Assembly: GCA_039621445.1 (NCBI GenBank)
Contig: CP154957.1
Coordinates: forward strand, 13,103,462 to 13,167,461
Length of the DNA: 64,000 nt
Direction: 5' to 3'
Source: Euglena gracilis
Taxonomy: Eukaryota > Euglenida > Euglenophyceae > Euglenales
In this document: positions 37,042 to 47,019 of the stretch, piece after piece
How the letters are laid out: every line of letters begins with the position of its first letter
How positions within the stretch are numbered: position 1 is the stretch's first letter
The notes under the pieces: model-generated
Told to the model about the DNA's origin: nothing
Database searches by the model: none
Seen by the model: only the letters and a program-made list of their open reading frames with translations
Translations under genes and position numbers: made by a program

Positions 37042-37090
37042 GAAGGTGCGAAGCCCGAATGGTCGGGCAAAGTGCGGAGCCCGAGGTGTC

Positions 37091-37579
37091 CCGTGTTTTG
37101 GGCGAAGATTTAAGACTTTTGAAATCTCGAAATCGGCCCAAACACGGTTCAATTATGCAGTGTGAGGGACAGGCCTGGGGGGTGTGCCCGAAGATTTTTT
37201 TTGTTTTTGATTCTTTTATGGGTTCCAAATTCTTTTTGTATACAAAAGTTCGGACAAAGTACAAGAAGCGTGGTTCCCCAAAAGACACTCACCCTTCGCC
37301 TTCAAAAAGCCAGAAAACAAAGCCTGACCTCAATAGGTGTTTGCGCTTCGCCCTCGGTGTCTCTTATTCCCCTCTCAACCCCCCCCCCCACCAAACCTTC
37401 CCGTATAGCCCTGGCCGAGGTCTCTGACATGCTGCCTGGAGGACCTCGGCATGGGGCACGCAAGGATGGGTGGCCCCAAACAAATCAAGTGAGGCCTCAG
37501 TGTTCCTGCCAAGAAAGGAAAGAGGGAGGAGCAGGCTTCTTTTCAAGACCCGGGGGACCCTCCCAGCCCACAGGGGGGA
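37091..37579. other. Right flank of DIRS-A, no gene recognised
   Basis: Begins CCGTGTTTTGGGCGAAG. Short open frames only. A segment near 37330-37360 (CTTCGCCCTCGGTGTCTC) resembles the DIRS end sequence and may be a small remnant. Confidence 0.4.
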
Positions 37580-38070
37580 TGCTTCTGCACCATATGCACC
37601 GCGCACCGCATGTGGCACCGCGTGACAAGAATCAGGCACAACCTAAAATGAGCGAATGAGAGAAGAACACACGCAAAACCACCCATCGATTACAAAATTG
37701 CATTAAAAAAGCATCTTGGCCGATTATTGGATTATTGGGTTAGCTGTTTTTGGCCCAAATCATCTGGTTTTGCCACCAGATCTCACCAAGTCTGTACCAA
37801 TGGCCACTGAATCTGTGCCAGAAAATGGCCAAAAGTGGTCAAAAATGGGGGCCTAAAGTGGCCACAAATGCGCAAAAATGACCAGAAGCAGCCAAAAAAA
37901 AATAGAATAAAGCCAAAATGGATTCAAGCAGCCAAAAGTGGTCTTGCTGATTTGCAGGAAACCAGACAAAAAAAGAATGGAAATCAACTACAGATGGGTT
38001 ATTGGTGGAAATTTGTGAAAATTGCACATTCGGAAATGATTCTCCTCATGCGGTGCGCCTCAATGTGCAC
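37580..38070. repeat. Dispersed repeat R1, copy 1 (uninterrupted)
   Basis: Shares with 50480-51310 the order CACCGCG-rich block, GACAAGAA(T/A)CAGG(C/T)ACAACC, AAAATGA(G/C)(C/T)GAATGAGAG, AAACCACCCATC(G/C)ATTAC, TTTTTGGCCCAAATCATCTGG, a run of GCCAAAAGTGG(T/C)CAAAA modules, GAAACCAGACAAA and CGGTGC motifs. Copy 2 has an inverted-repeat element inserted after ATTAC; this copy gives the empty site. Confidence 0.7.
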
Positions 38071-38287
38071 TCGGTGCTGCACGTGGTGCGTGTGGTGCGG
38101 AATCTGCATCCCCACAGCCCCCCCCCCAGCCCGGCGCGGAAACCCCCAAAGCCAGGCAACCTTAAACCATTTCCCAAAAATTTTCGGCGCTTCGAGTCGA
38201 AACCCATTCCTGGGCCTCAGGCCCAGGACCCCCCCCCCCCAGGGCGGTCCAGCCCCAGACCCACCCACCCACCCAATCCCCCTTGGT

Positions 38288-38480
38288 TGCACTAAGGCTT
38301 CTTGTCCGTTTATGGCCGGCGCTGACTTCGCTTCTGGCCCAGCTTGCTGTGTGGTGAGTGGCCAGGGACCCCTGACACCAGTGCTCTTTTGTTGCTCCGC
38401 CTGGCCAGGTGAGCAACTCTGGTGTAATTCCAGCGCTGTAGGGACATACACTCACCTTGTGTGGTTGGTGTGGTTCCCGT
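38288..38480. repeat. Dispersed repeat R2, copy 1
   Basis: TTGCACTAAGGCTTCTTGTC, TTTATGGCCGGCGCT, CTTCTGGCCCAGCTTGCTGT, GGCCAGGGACCCC, CTCTTTTGTTGCTC, ACACTCACCTTGTGTGGTTG. Nearly repeated at 63127-63305, and a diverged piece lies at 46205-46262. One frame reads FMAGADFASGPACCVVSGQG in copy 1 and FMAGANFASGPACCVVNGQG in copy 2, so it may be a fragment of a coding element. Confidence 0.7.
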
Positions 38481-40380
38481 GGGTGGTTCCCACCCTCCCC
38501 CCCGGCCCGGGGGGGTGTCTTCTGACCCAAAAAGAAGCCCGGGGAGGAGGTTAGCTGCATAGCCGATGGTGATGCAGGGGGATACAGAGGGGGGGGGGGA
38601 GAACTGGAACGAGGGGGGGTGCCATAATCAGCAATGACTGGCAGGGAGAAATGCACCACAAACCCCAACAAGACCATTGGGGGGATGTGCAACCTCTCGG
38701 AAACAAAGAGGGCGCCCCAGAGTGAGGTTGGCACCATTCCGAGGCATTATTGACCGCGGCAGAACAGAACGGCAAGGCCTGGGTGGGGGGGTCGACCCCC
38801 CCACCCAGGAGGCGGGGGGGGGGGGGGGCGACCCCCCCACCCAGGAGGCGGGGGGGGGTGGGGCGACCCCCCACCCACCCACCACAGCACTTTCATCGAT
38901 TTTGGGAAAACGGGGATGCTGGCCGGGGAAAATATTTGACTTTTTTTGAAAAATGAACCCAAAATGCATGATTTTTTGATGGAAAACCACATTTTTTCAC
39001 CAAAAAAATCTCAAAATTTTCAGGGTTAAAAATTGGTAGTTCTTTTAGTGGGGGGGGGGTGAAAAAAAACGAAGGTCAAAAAAAAATGGCCCAAATTTTG
39101 GCACAATCAAATTTTACTGACAATTTTTATTTGAACTTTTTGGGTTTTTTCCACAGGATTTTTTTGCTTCAAAAACCTCTCAAAAATCAAATTTTGAGAA
39201 GATGTTGAAATTTCGGAAGGTGTGGAAAAAATGGGGGCTTGGGGGTTTTTTGGGGGGGACCTCCTATATGGGTCCCAAAATGGGTCAAAAATAAAACACC
39301 CGGCGCCGAAGGAGCTGGAAAAAAATTTTGGGGTCCAAAAATTGGTGATCCCGGAAATACAGGAAGAGGTGGTGGGGGGGTCGACCCCCCCCTACCCACC
39401 ACCCTGGCTGTTTGGCCGATTCCCGTTCTGCCTTGCCTTGCGGGGGGGGGGGGGTCGGAATCGAACCAAAGGTGCAGCAAGCCCCCCGCCGCCAACGCCT
39501 GGGGCGGCATAAAGGCGATCAAAGCGGCGGCTTGGTCGGCGGAGCGTGGGGACGCCTGGGCCATGCACAGCGACAGCCCGAGGGGAGGAGGAGGGGCGCG
39601 GCCCCGCAGGCTCCGGACACCAGCGTCCGGGGTCAGGGCCTGTGCGAACGGCGTCCATTGCCTCAGCAAGGACAGGGCAAAGAACGCACCCCTCCAGGCC
39701 ACAATTGGGAACCACAGTTGACGCGATAAACTTAGATGTCAAGGTTTTCAGCAGGCGATGCACTATATGCAACGTAGGCCAAAAGCCCGAAAAAAGAGGG
39801 TCAAGACCAGAGTTACGATTGTTCACTTTTGGGGGACAAAGCTGCGTGGAAAGACGAGGGGCCAAGCTGGGGGATGTTCAAAAATGTCCTGCACACACCT
39901 CATGCTTCATTTGGGAAATGCCCCGGGGCTAATCGTGAATTAGCAAAAATTGCAACCTAATTCTCAAATCAGCGTTTGAAGGAAAAACCATCCTGAAGCA
40001 GGGAGAAAGCAGTTTTTTTCAAGCTGGGGTTTAACCCTTGGTGAAAGAGCCTAGGATGAAAGAGCTCCTCACTTTGCTAAACCTGAGCTGTCCTGCTGGC
40101 CATTTAATAAAGAGCGGAATGGGAGTGGTCAGCGTTTGTGGCGGAGAAAGGAAAGGTTGGGTTCTTAGAAGGCAGAGCGCTGGAATGGAGGAACAAAATC
40201 AGGAAGAAAAGGAATTGGGCCCTAATGCTCTCCACCGTTGGCCAGGCCGCAACTGGGGCAAAGCCAGTCAACCTTGGAAGGGTCAACCTTGGAAGGTTGG
40301 CACCCAACCAAATTTGCATTCGCATATAAGAGCAAAAATGGGGGGGGGACACCAAATTTTTGAAATGCCACATTTCATGT
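38481..40380. other. Homopolymer-rich region with a GC-rich exon-like island
   Basis: Poly-G/C runs and A/T-rich CAAAATTTT text. At about 39470-39720 is a GC-rich island. On the plus strand, AAANAWGG-type Ala-rich frames follow GGTGCAG (acceptor-like); on the minus strand a frame starting MAWRGAFFALSLLRQWTPF is open. I cannot choose a strand and recognise no domain. Confidence 0.3.
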
Positions 40381-40620
40381 CAGGAGGGAGGACCGGGTTC
40401 CTGCAACCTACGACCGGGGGGGGGGGTCGTAACACCCCGATAACCTGCAACCTGCGACCGGGGGGTGGCCATAAATGAGGGGGCGGTCGTAGGTAAGGTG
40501 GTGTTAAATTTTTTCGCAACCTGCAACCTGCGACCGGGGGGTGGGGGGTCATAACACCTCCATTACCTGCAACCTGCGACCAGGGGGTGGACATAAATGA
40601 GGGGTGGTCGTCGGGCTTCT
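40381..40620. repeat. CGTACGAC element, diverged copy
   Basis: Contains the internal modules of the family at 50629 and 55789 (CAACCTGCGACCGGGGGGTG, GGTAAGGTGGTGTTAAA, CATAAATGAGGGGTGGTCGT) but lacks the perfect terminal TTGTCGTACGACC. Confidence 0.65.
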
Positions 40621-40753
40621 TTTTAAGGCCGTGGGGGGGGGGAGGGGGGTCCCCCCCCACCCCCCAGGGGTGGTGCGGGCCCCCCCGGGGGGGGGGGGAC
40701 CTCCCCCCCAAAATCGGGCCCGTTAAAAGCAATTTTCAAAAAATTTGAGACAT

Positions 40754-40996
40754 GGCATAAAGTGGAGCCCCCACAGTACCCCACAGTACCCCACACACCC
40801 CCCCACACCCCCCCCCACACTACCCCCCCACACCCCCCCCCACACACCCCCCCACACACCCCCCCCACACTCCCCCCCCACACTTCCCCCCCACACTCAT
40901 GTTGACTGTGCGCAACTGTTCGGGTGTCATTTTTTTGACTTACTCGGCCTTCGGCCTCGTCGCGCCGCGGCCTTCGGCCGCGGCCCGGGGGGGCCG

Positions 40997-41034
<38 letters not shown>

Positions 41035-41593
41035 ACCCCCCCCAGAACCAAAATAACATCATCCCTTGTGTGTGCAAGGCAAGGGGAAGAAAATCCACTT
41101 TGTTGGTTTACAGTACCATGGGTGAGCAACAGCCTGATTCTTTTTTAAACCCAAGTTCACTGTGCGCAACTGTTCGGGTGTCATTTTTTTTGACTTACTC
41201 GGCCTTCGGCCTCGTCGCGCCGCGGCCTTCGGCCGCGGCCCGGGGGGGGGGGGGCCCCCCCCCCCCGGACCCCCCCCCAGAACCAAAATAACATCATCCC
41301 TTGTGTGTGCAAGGCAAGGGAAAGAAAATCCACTTTCCTCAGATTTGGCACCCCCTCACACACCCCCCCACACCCCCCCGGCACACACCCCCCCCCACAC
41401 ACCCCCACACGCCCCCCCACACACCCCCCCCACACATCCCCCCACACACCCCCCCACACTACCCCCCCACACACCCCCCCACACACCCCCCCACACACCC
41501 CCCCACACACCCCCCACACACCCCCCCACACACCCCCCCACACATACCCCCCACAGTACCCCACACTTAAGTGTGGGGGCTCCACTTTATGCC
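40754..41593. mobile_element. 840-bp inverted-repeat element filled with CACCCCCC minisatellite
   Basis: Terminal inverted repeats GGCATAAAGTGGAGCCCCC (40754) and GGGGGCTCCACTTTATGCC (to 41593), with imperfect extension outward (AATTTGAGACAT / ATATGTGAAAAATTT). The interior has CACACCCCCCC arrays (about 40795-40895, 41350-41555). It also has a direct duplication (40905-41095 and 41158-41335) of a block with TGCGCAACTGTTCGGGTGTC, the hairpin CGGCCTTCGGCC...GCGGCCTTCGGCCGC and a 50-nt C run. No coding capacity. Confidence 0.65.
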
Positions 41594-41713
41594 ATATGTG
41601 AAAAATTTCGGCCGAAAAGGTATACCTGGCGCCTCCGGCGCAGGACCCCCCCCCCCGGGGGGTCCGGCCCGGACCCCACCCCCCCCCCCCCCCCGCCTGG
41701 GGGGCTTCTGACT

Positions 41714-41902
41714 TACCCGCCCCCCCCCTTGTCGTACGACCGGGTTCCTGCAACCTGTGACCGGGGGGGGGGTTATAACACCCCCATGACCTGCAACCTG
41801 TGACTGGGGGGTGGTCGTAAATGAGGGGTGGTCGTACGACAAGGGGGGGGGGGGCGGGTAAAAAGATGCCTGGTGGTCGTACGACAAGGGGGGGGGGGAC
41901 GG
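41714..41902. mobile_element. CGTACGAC inverted-repeat element, short copy plus extra terminus
   Basis: Left ACCCGCCCCCCCCCTTGTCG then TACGACC, right GGTCGTACGACAAGGGGGG (near 41859), and a second right terminus to 41902. Internal CAACCTGTGACCGGGGGG modules. At about 150 bp it is an internal-deletion form. Confidence 0.7.
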
Positions 41903-42119
41903 GTACCAATAACCATAAAATCTGCCCAGGCTTTGGCATCATCATATTGCCCCCCCCCCCCATGGCCCAACCTAGGCAGGGGGTAGCTGAGCTCTTATCT
42001 CTTTGGAGTAAGAGAGAAGATTGCCACAGGGGGAAAGAACCAGTGGATTATCACCATGACCCCGGCCCCGTTGCCGGATTTTTTTTTTCCAGTCGAGCGA
42101 CTGGTTTTCCAGTTTCTGA

Positions 42120-43080
42120 ATCACCTCCGTTCAACCCCCAACTCCCCGCCAAGCCCAAATTATTCATCCGCGAAGGGGCCCACACCCCCAGTTTCGACTC
42201 TGCCATTTCGCCAGGGTGAGATTTTTGGTAAAAAAAATCAATTTCTCGAAAATAGAAAATATACATTATCTCCGAAAATGTTGGTCAGAATAAATGTACC
42301 CCTGGAGGCCTCTATCGCCTCATTCGCCGTTTTGGCTGCTGCCATGCTTCCGGCGTGCTTTTGGGGTCCAAAACGGCCCAAAAGGTGCTTTTTTGGCTGC
42401 TCTTGGTTTAAAAAAATCTCATTCTTTCAAAATATCTCAACAATAAAGCAAAATCAAAGGAAATGTCCGGAGACCAAAAATGAAGCCCTTGGAATGCCCC
42501 ATCCAACAATGCTTTACTTTTTCCCCCAACTCTTCGTGTAGCCCGAGCTATGGCCACCATAGCCCGGTGGCCATGGCTACCGAGCTATTTTTCGGCCAAT
42601 TTTGGCCCATTTCAGGGGTCATTTTTGGGCTGTTTTTTTGGGCCAGAAAATCGATGTTTCCCAAAAACATCTCGGAAATGAAGCAAAACCAAAGGAAATA
42701 TTAGACCTAAATTGAAGCTCTTAAAATGCCTATCCAACAGTGTTTTGATTTCCCCAGAACTCCCCGCCAAGCCCGAGATATGGCCGAAAATAAAACAGCG
42801 CGGTAGGCTCCGACTCTGCCGTTTTCGGCCTTTTTGGGGGAGGAATCAAAGAAATGTCTGGCGACCAAAAATGAAGGTTTTTTTGGAACGCCCTCTCCAA
42901 ACATACTTTACGTTTTCCCTAACTCCCCACCTGGCCCGAGTTACGGCCATTTTTCGGCCGATGTTGGCCATTTTGTACACGTTTGGCTTGAGTTTGCTGT
43001 GTTCAGGCCAGTTTTTTGGTCAAAAAAAAATCAAAAACCTTAAAATACCTCCAAAATGGCAGGGAATCAAATAGGGACCT
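42120..43080. repeat. Diverged tandem repeat, unit about 240 bp
   Basis: Recurring order: AAATCTC(A/G), AAATGAAGC or AAATGGCAGGGAATC, GGAAAT(G/A)T, TGGAATGCC, ATCCAACA(A/G)TG, CCAACTCCCCGCCAAGCCCGA, TATGGCC. Units start near 42120, 42400, 42660 and 42850, and a single unit is at 46640-46810. No gene seen. Confidence 0.55.
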
Positions 43081-43728
43081 AAAAAAAAAAACAGGCTGGC
43101 CTGCTTCCACCAGTTTGCCTAATTGAGCTGGGCTGGGCCGGGCCGCCAGGTGGTGCCGAAGGCCCACCGTGGCAGCCGGATGGAGAGCTCAGCACCACAC
43201 AAAACCTGGTCAGCTTCGGGGGTGGCCCCTTGCTTGGCGGGGTCAACGAGCGGCCAAGCCTCATGCCTGAAAAGAAGTCCGTGTTGACCGCAACAGGTCG
43301 AGGGAAAAATTTACTCCAATCGTCGGAGGGGGCCAACAAGGGGGGGATAGGTTTTCTGGGGCTTGTCCGAGCTTCAAGCTCATGCCATACCATTGCTCAG
43401 CGACCCCTGGGGGGGGGGGGAGGGGGGTCACTTTCCACTCTGAAAAAACCAGTCAGTCAGCAATGGTGTGGCTCCGGCTCAGCCATACAACACTGGAAAG
43501 CACTTCGCCCGTTGCAGTCGTCAGCCACATGAAGGCTTCGCTGTCAGCCGGCCCCCGGGTCCCCTGGGGGTGCCGAGGCCAAGGGTAACTACGTACCTCA
43601 GCGGTCCCCTAGGGCTAGCGGCGAGCCGGCTGCGCCAGGGAGAGAGCTGCTGGGAGATGAGGAGATGAGGGGTGGACTGTGTGGGGGAGGGTCCAGACCG
43701 CCATTTAGTGCGTATCACAACGTACCTG
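43081..43728. other. Unassigned region with a CAGTCAGTCAC element end
   Basis: 43391-43471 carries CCATTGCTCAGCGACCCC, poly-G, ACCAGTCAGTCAGCAATGG, i.e. a very short member of the family whose larger copy is 60894-61197. The rest is GC-rich without a recognised gene. Confidence 0.45.
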
Positions 43729-43840
43729 TGATACATTAATATTTTTTTGGTGATACGTATGTGATACATTAAATTTTTTTTGGTGATACATATGTGATAC
43801 ATTAAAAAAATTTTGGTGATACATGTGTGATACACAAATT
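43729..43840. repeat. TGTGATACATT tandem array, left
   Basis: Three to four units of about 33 bp: TGGTGATACATATGTGATACATTAAAA plus a T-run. Same orientation and unit as 45731-45876. Confidence 0.8.
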
Positions 43841-44104
43841 CTCCTTGGTGCAACGTATAATAAAAGTTGTGAAACACAAATTTGTAAAATGAAAAATTTA
43901 CAGACAAACGCAAGATGGTGCTCACCCGGGCTTCAGGAACTCAGGTTCCCATGGCTGCTGCAGCCCCACTTCCGTGGTGCTGACCTGTCTGCCAATACAG
44001 GTCCACAGCACCTTTTTTTCCCTCATTTTTTGAGGCATGCACGGGGTTTTCTTTGGGCGGGTCCCCGGCAGCCATATTTTTTGTTTGTTTTTGTCAGCAA
44101 CTTC

Positions 44105-44546
44105 TCAGCCGCTATTTTTTAATTTTTGGTCGGGATGAGAGAATAATGGAACGAAATCTTCTACACTGTGCTGGATGAAGCTGCCAACTGACCCTTCACG
44201 TCTTCCATAAGACGCCTCGCCCCTGGTGGAATTGCCATGCGGTGCCATGTCCTCAATTGTGCTGAATCCAAAAATTTCCATGCTGTCAAGGCCCTCCTTC
44301 CGAAGGGAACCTTCAAAACGACAGAAGACAGGATTCCGAGACAACAATTTCTCAAACCATGGACAAGAGTAATCACTTTTTTCCCTTCTGTGTTGAAACG
44401 ACCTCCAATGGCAACATCTCTTTCGGAACTTCCTCAACCCCGACTGATGCCACAGAAGATGATTCTGCAGAGGATTCGAGGTCCCCCTGCGCCCCACTCT
44501 CTTCAGATGAAGCGGAAAGACCACTTTCAATTCCTGGGTCAGCTTT
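44105..44546 (-). pseudogene. Downstream part of the zinc-finger gene region
   Basis: Removing the 418-bp insertion and duplication restores continuity with 44970. Two frames are open: one basic (LKRVGRRGTSNPLQNHLLWH), one Ser/Glu-rich (ESGLSASSEESGAQGDLESS) ending VVSTQKGKK. The acidic frame looks more protein-like. No domain recognised. Confidence 0.3.
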
Positions 44547-44554
44547 TGTGCAAG

Positions 44555-44964
44555 CAGGCTTTTGCTTAAAGACCCCCGGGGGGGGGGTACTGGCTAGCCA
44601 ATCGGCTAGACACTGGAAAAAGTGGACTAGCTAGCCCCCCCTCCCCCCCCCGGGGGGGGGGGTCCGGGGTCCCCCCGACTGGAAAAATGAGGTTTTTAAC
44701 AGGTTTTTGGCTGATTATGTTCCAAAAATTTCCAAAAATGGCCAAAAACGGACATTTTTGGCCATTTTGGGGGGTACCCAAAAAAAATTTCGGCGCTTCG
44801 CGCCGGTCACTGAAAAAAAAAATTCCACTAGCTAGCCCTGCTAGCAGTGCTAGCAGGGCTAGCTAGTCTGCTAGTCTGCTAGAAAACCCACTAGCCAAAT
44901 TTGGACTAGCTGCAGTCCAGCCCCCCCCCGGGGGGGGTACTGCAATCCCTTAAGCAAAAGCCTG
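44555..44964. mobile_element. hAT-like non-autonomous element (410 bp) with perfect palindrome
   Basis: Terminal inverted repeats CAGGCTTTTGCTTAA (44555-44569) and TTAAGCAAAAGCCTG (44950-44964), flanked by perfect 8-bp duplications TGTGCAAG (44547-44554, 44965-44972). CA(G)G ends and 8-bp duplications are hAT hallmarks. Inside, 44827-44867 is a perfect 41-nt palindrome built from CTAGC units. No ORF. Confidence 0.85.
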
Positions 44965-44969
44965 TGTGC

Positions 44970-45696
44970 AAGCGAAATAAATGACGCTGTTTGAAGATCG
45001 CAATCGCATTCTGCCGGGAAATGGCATCGATGAGCACTGAGTTTCTTGCGCACCTCATCAAAAGAGAATTTCATGTCCGTCAAGGCCAATTTCAAACGCT
45101 GCAAGTCCAACAAATGAACGAAGCTTTCGGTAAGCGATTCCGTGCTTCACCATCCACAAAACGGTTTTAAACAACATCTTTGCTTGCGGTATCAAAGCGG
45201 ACGGAAGCTGAATAAAAGATTGGGTCAGACCTGTTTGTGGTCGATTCAACATGGCCTTTGCAGCAAGATGATACTTTCCCTCGCAATGTGATTTGATGTT
45301 ACAGAAAGTGTAGACTTTTGTTGGCAATGCAAGAGAATTCCGTTTCTGACCCGTTCCCGTAACTTTTGGATTCTGACGAAATTGATGGCAAATAGCACAC
45401 CACATGCCACGGGATGCTTCAAAACGCAACCAATCTCGGCCATTCTTCCATTCCATTCGGAACTGGTGGCAATTTCCTTTTCAGGTGGGCAGTGTCACTT
45501 TCAATTTCTTTTCTGGGGGGGCAGACTCTGATGAAGAACCCTCTCCAGGAGGCGAATCGGGGATGCCCTCGTCCTCCACGTTCCGCAGCTCCGCGCAGTT
45601 GTCCTCCAAAACATCATCACAAGAAAAATGCTCCATTTGTCTGCAGAGAGGCAAAGAAACAAGGATAAAAAGTGGAACAGGAAGCTGAAAAAACAT
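44970..45696 (-). pseudogene. hAT-type zinc-finger protein fragment, frameshifted
   Basis: The minus frame from 45696 starts MEHFSCDDVLEDN and an acidic Ser/Pro region with PPEKKLKVTLPT, then TGA, then in the same frame MEWKNGRDWLRFEASRGMWCAICHQF ... NIKSHCEGKYHLAAKAML. This is the W-x-F, C-x-x-C, H-x5-H layout of zinc fingers in hAT-related proteins (C17orf113/ZNF862-like). It continues MLFKTVLWMVKHGIAYRKL, after which the better continuation (HLLDLQRLKLALTDMKFSFDEVRKKL) is in another frame. The downstream part is cut by the element at 44555-44964. I see no transposase core, so it is a remnant or a domesticated fragment. Confidence 0.5.
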
Positions 45697-45730
45697 TTTG
45701 ATGTAAAAATGTAAAAATTTCTAAAAAAAT

Positions 45731-45876
45731 GGTGATACATATGTGATACATTAAAAATTTTTTGGTGATACATATGTGATACATTAAAAAAATTTTGGTG
45801 ATACATATGTGATACATTAATTTTTAGGCTGTGATACATGTGATACGTAAAAAAAAAATTTGGTGATACATACTAA
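45731..45876. repeat. TGTGATACATT tandem array, right
   Basis: Four units like those at 43729-43840. The two arrays bracket the zinc-finger remnant and could be subterminal repeats of one DNA transposon. Confidence 0.8.
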
Positions 45877-46029
45877 CTGGAGGTCTGGGAGGGTCTGCGG
45901 TTTGGAGGGCAGGGGTGGGGAGTGGGCTGGACATGCGTGCCACTCCCGACAAACCAGGCAACGAGAGTCGTGATGCCCGCTGGGGCAGCCAAATGTTAAA
46001 GAGGTTAAATGTACCTCCCCCCCCCCCCC

Positions 46030-46180
46030 GGTGCTTGGCTGGCCAAGACGAATTTGGGTCAAAAATCGCTTTTTGCATAATTCGCAGTTTTTGGGGCATT
46101 TTTGCGGTTTCCAATTTTTTTGGTACCCAGTTCAACCCCGGGTCTGGCCCAACCAGCCCGGGACCCCTGGGGGGGGTTTC
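46030..46180. repeat. Dispersed repeat R3, copy 1
   Basis: In reverse orientation to 52130-52280. Shared: CCGGGCTGG, GACCCGGGGT(C/T)GAAC, GGGT(A/G)CCAAAAAAA, GC(G/C)AATTATGCAAAA, CGATTTTT, GTCTTGG(C/A)CAGC. A GGTCGAACC-like core recalls a tRNA T-arm, but the rest of a tRNA is not visible. Confidence 0.5.
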
Positions 46181-46548
46181 CAACCACAAATTTTCCAGTT
46201 GCATTTCCTTGTTTGTTTATGGCCGGCGCTAAACTCGCTTCTGGCCCAATTTGTTTGTTTGTTGTCCCCCCCCCCGGGCCTGTTCCAGGTGCCAATTTTT
46301 AGGCAAAAAAAAAGCCCACGTCCAGCAGGATTGGATTTTTTCCCCAACCAAGCAGGCTCACCCCTGGCGCCACAGGCCCCAAAAATACCCAGAAATGACC
46401 TTTTTCAAGAGAAAGTTGGCTTGACCGGCAGGCACCGGGACCCAAAATCGACCCTCCCGGGGGTGGGGTGTTGCTGTGTGGGCATGGGATAGCATCCCCC
46501 CCCCTGCCGGGGTTTGTAAAACAGCCTGCTCTGAGCTGGACCTCCTCA

Positions 46549-47019
46549 GGCAGGGTTGCATGGGAATCTCGGAGGGGGGGGGGGACCCCCTCCTACCTCC
46601 AGTTTTCGGTCGCCGAAAATTTTAGCCGCTTTTTGGGTCAAAAGGTCAATTTTTCTGAAATTTCTCAAAAATGGTGGGGAATCAAAAGAAATGTCCAATA
46701 CCTAAATTGAAGCCCTTAAAATGCCCTATCTAACAGTATTTTGATTTCCTGACAACTCCTGTCCCGATTTATGGTCATTTTTCGCCATTTTGCAAAAATT
46801 TCATGTTGAGCCTCAAAAAAAGTCCTAAAATACACTCCTGGCGCGAAACACCGGAAATTCTTTTGCCTCCGCAGAGGAGGGGGGGGGGTGGGGGTAGGGA
46901 CCCCCCTTCCGAAACTAGGGGGGGGGGGACCCCCCCCCCTACCACCTTACCCCCCTAGGGGGGGGGAACCCCCCCACCACCAACCTCATGTCTGCGGAGC
47001 TTCCCATACAACCCTGTCC
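46549..47019. mobile_element. GGCAGGGTTG inverted-repeat element, copy 1
   Basis: Left GGCAGGGTTGCATGGGAATC (46549), right GCTTCCCATACAACCCTGTCC (46999-47019). The interior has GGGGGGACCCCC-type palindromes, the CCTACCACCTTACCCCCC motif and a unit of the 42120 tandem repeat. Same family as 54222-54724. Confidence 0.6.

Larger units (their letters stand above)
34155..37064 (-). mobile_element. DIRS-C: compact RT-less DIRS-like element
   Basis: Ends GAGTACTCCCGGGAAG (34155) and GCCCGAATGGTC (37064). Inverted terminal repeats 34213-34308 and 36946-37041. Internal complementary region 34431-34530 records GAATGGTC|GAGTACTCCC. At 2.9 kb it is about 1.7 kb shorter than A and B; a Gag-like segment joins directly to RNase H, so RT is missing. 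Both Gag and recombinase differ strongly from A and B, so it is another family. It sits inside A's right outer end without duplication. Confidence 0.85.
11954..37090 (-). mobile_element. DIRS-A: DIRS-like retroelement containing DIRS-B and DIRS-C
   Basis: The left end is TCGTACTCCCTCGAGG (11954). The right end is GCGGAGCCCGAGGTGTC (to 37090), displaced by DIRS-C. Removing DIRS-B (16377-34067) and DIRS-C (34155-37064) leaves about 4.5 kb with inverted terminal repeats 12016-12111 and 16368-16376 plus 34068-34154. Its internal complementary region (12241-12343) is the complement of right end plus left end joined. Flanks are GAAA on the left and CCGTG on the right, with no target duplication, as expected for tyrosine-recombinase integration of a circle. 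Coding is on the minus strand: Gag, RT-RNase H-MT, YR. Confidence 0.85.

Noticed and set aside
40623-41963. Long Pro/Gly/Thr-His ORFs on both strands
   Set aside because: They come from CACCCCCC and poly-G/C tracts and have no real composition.
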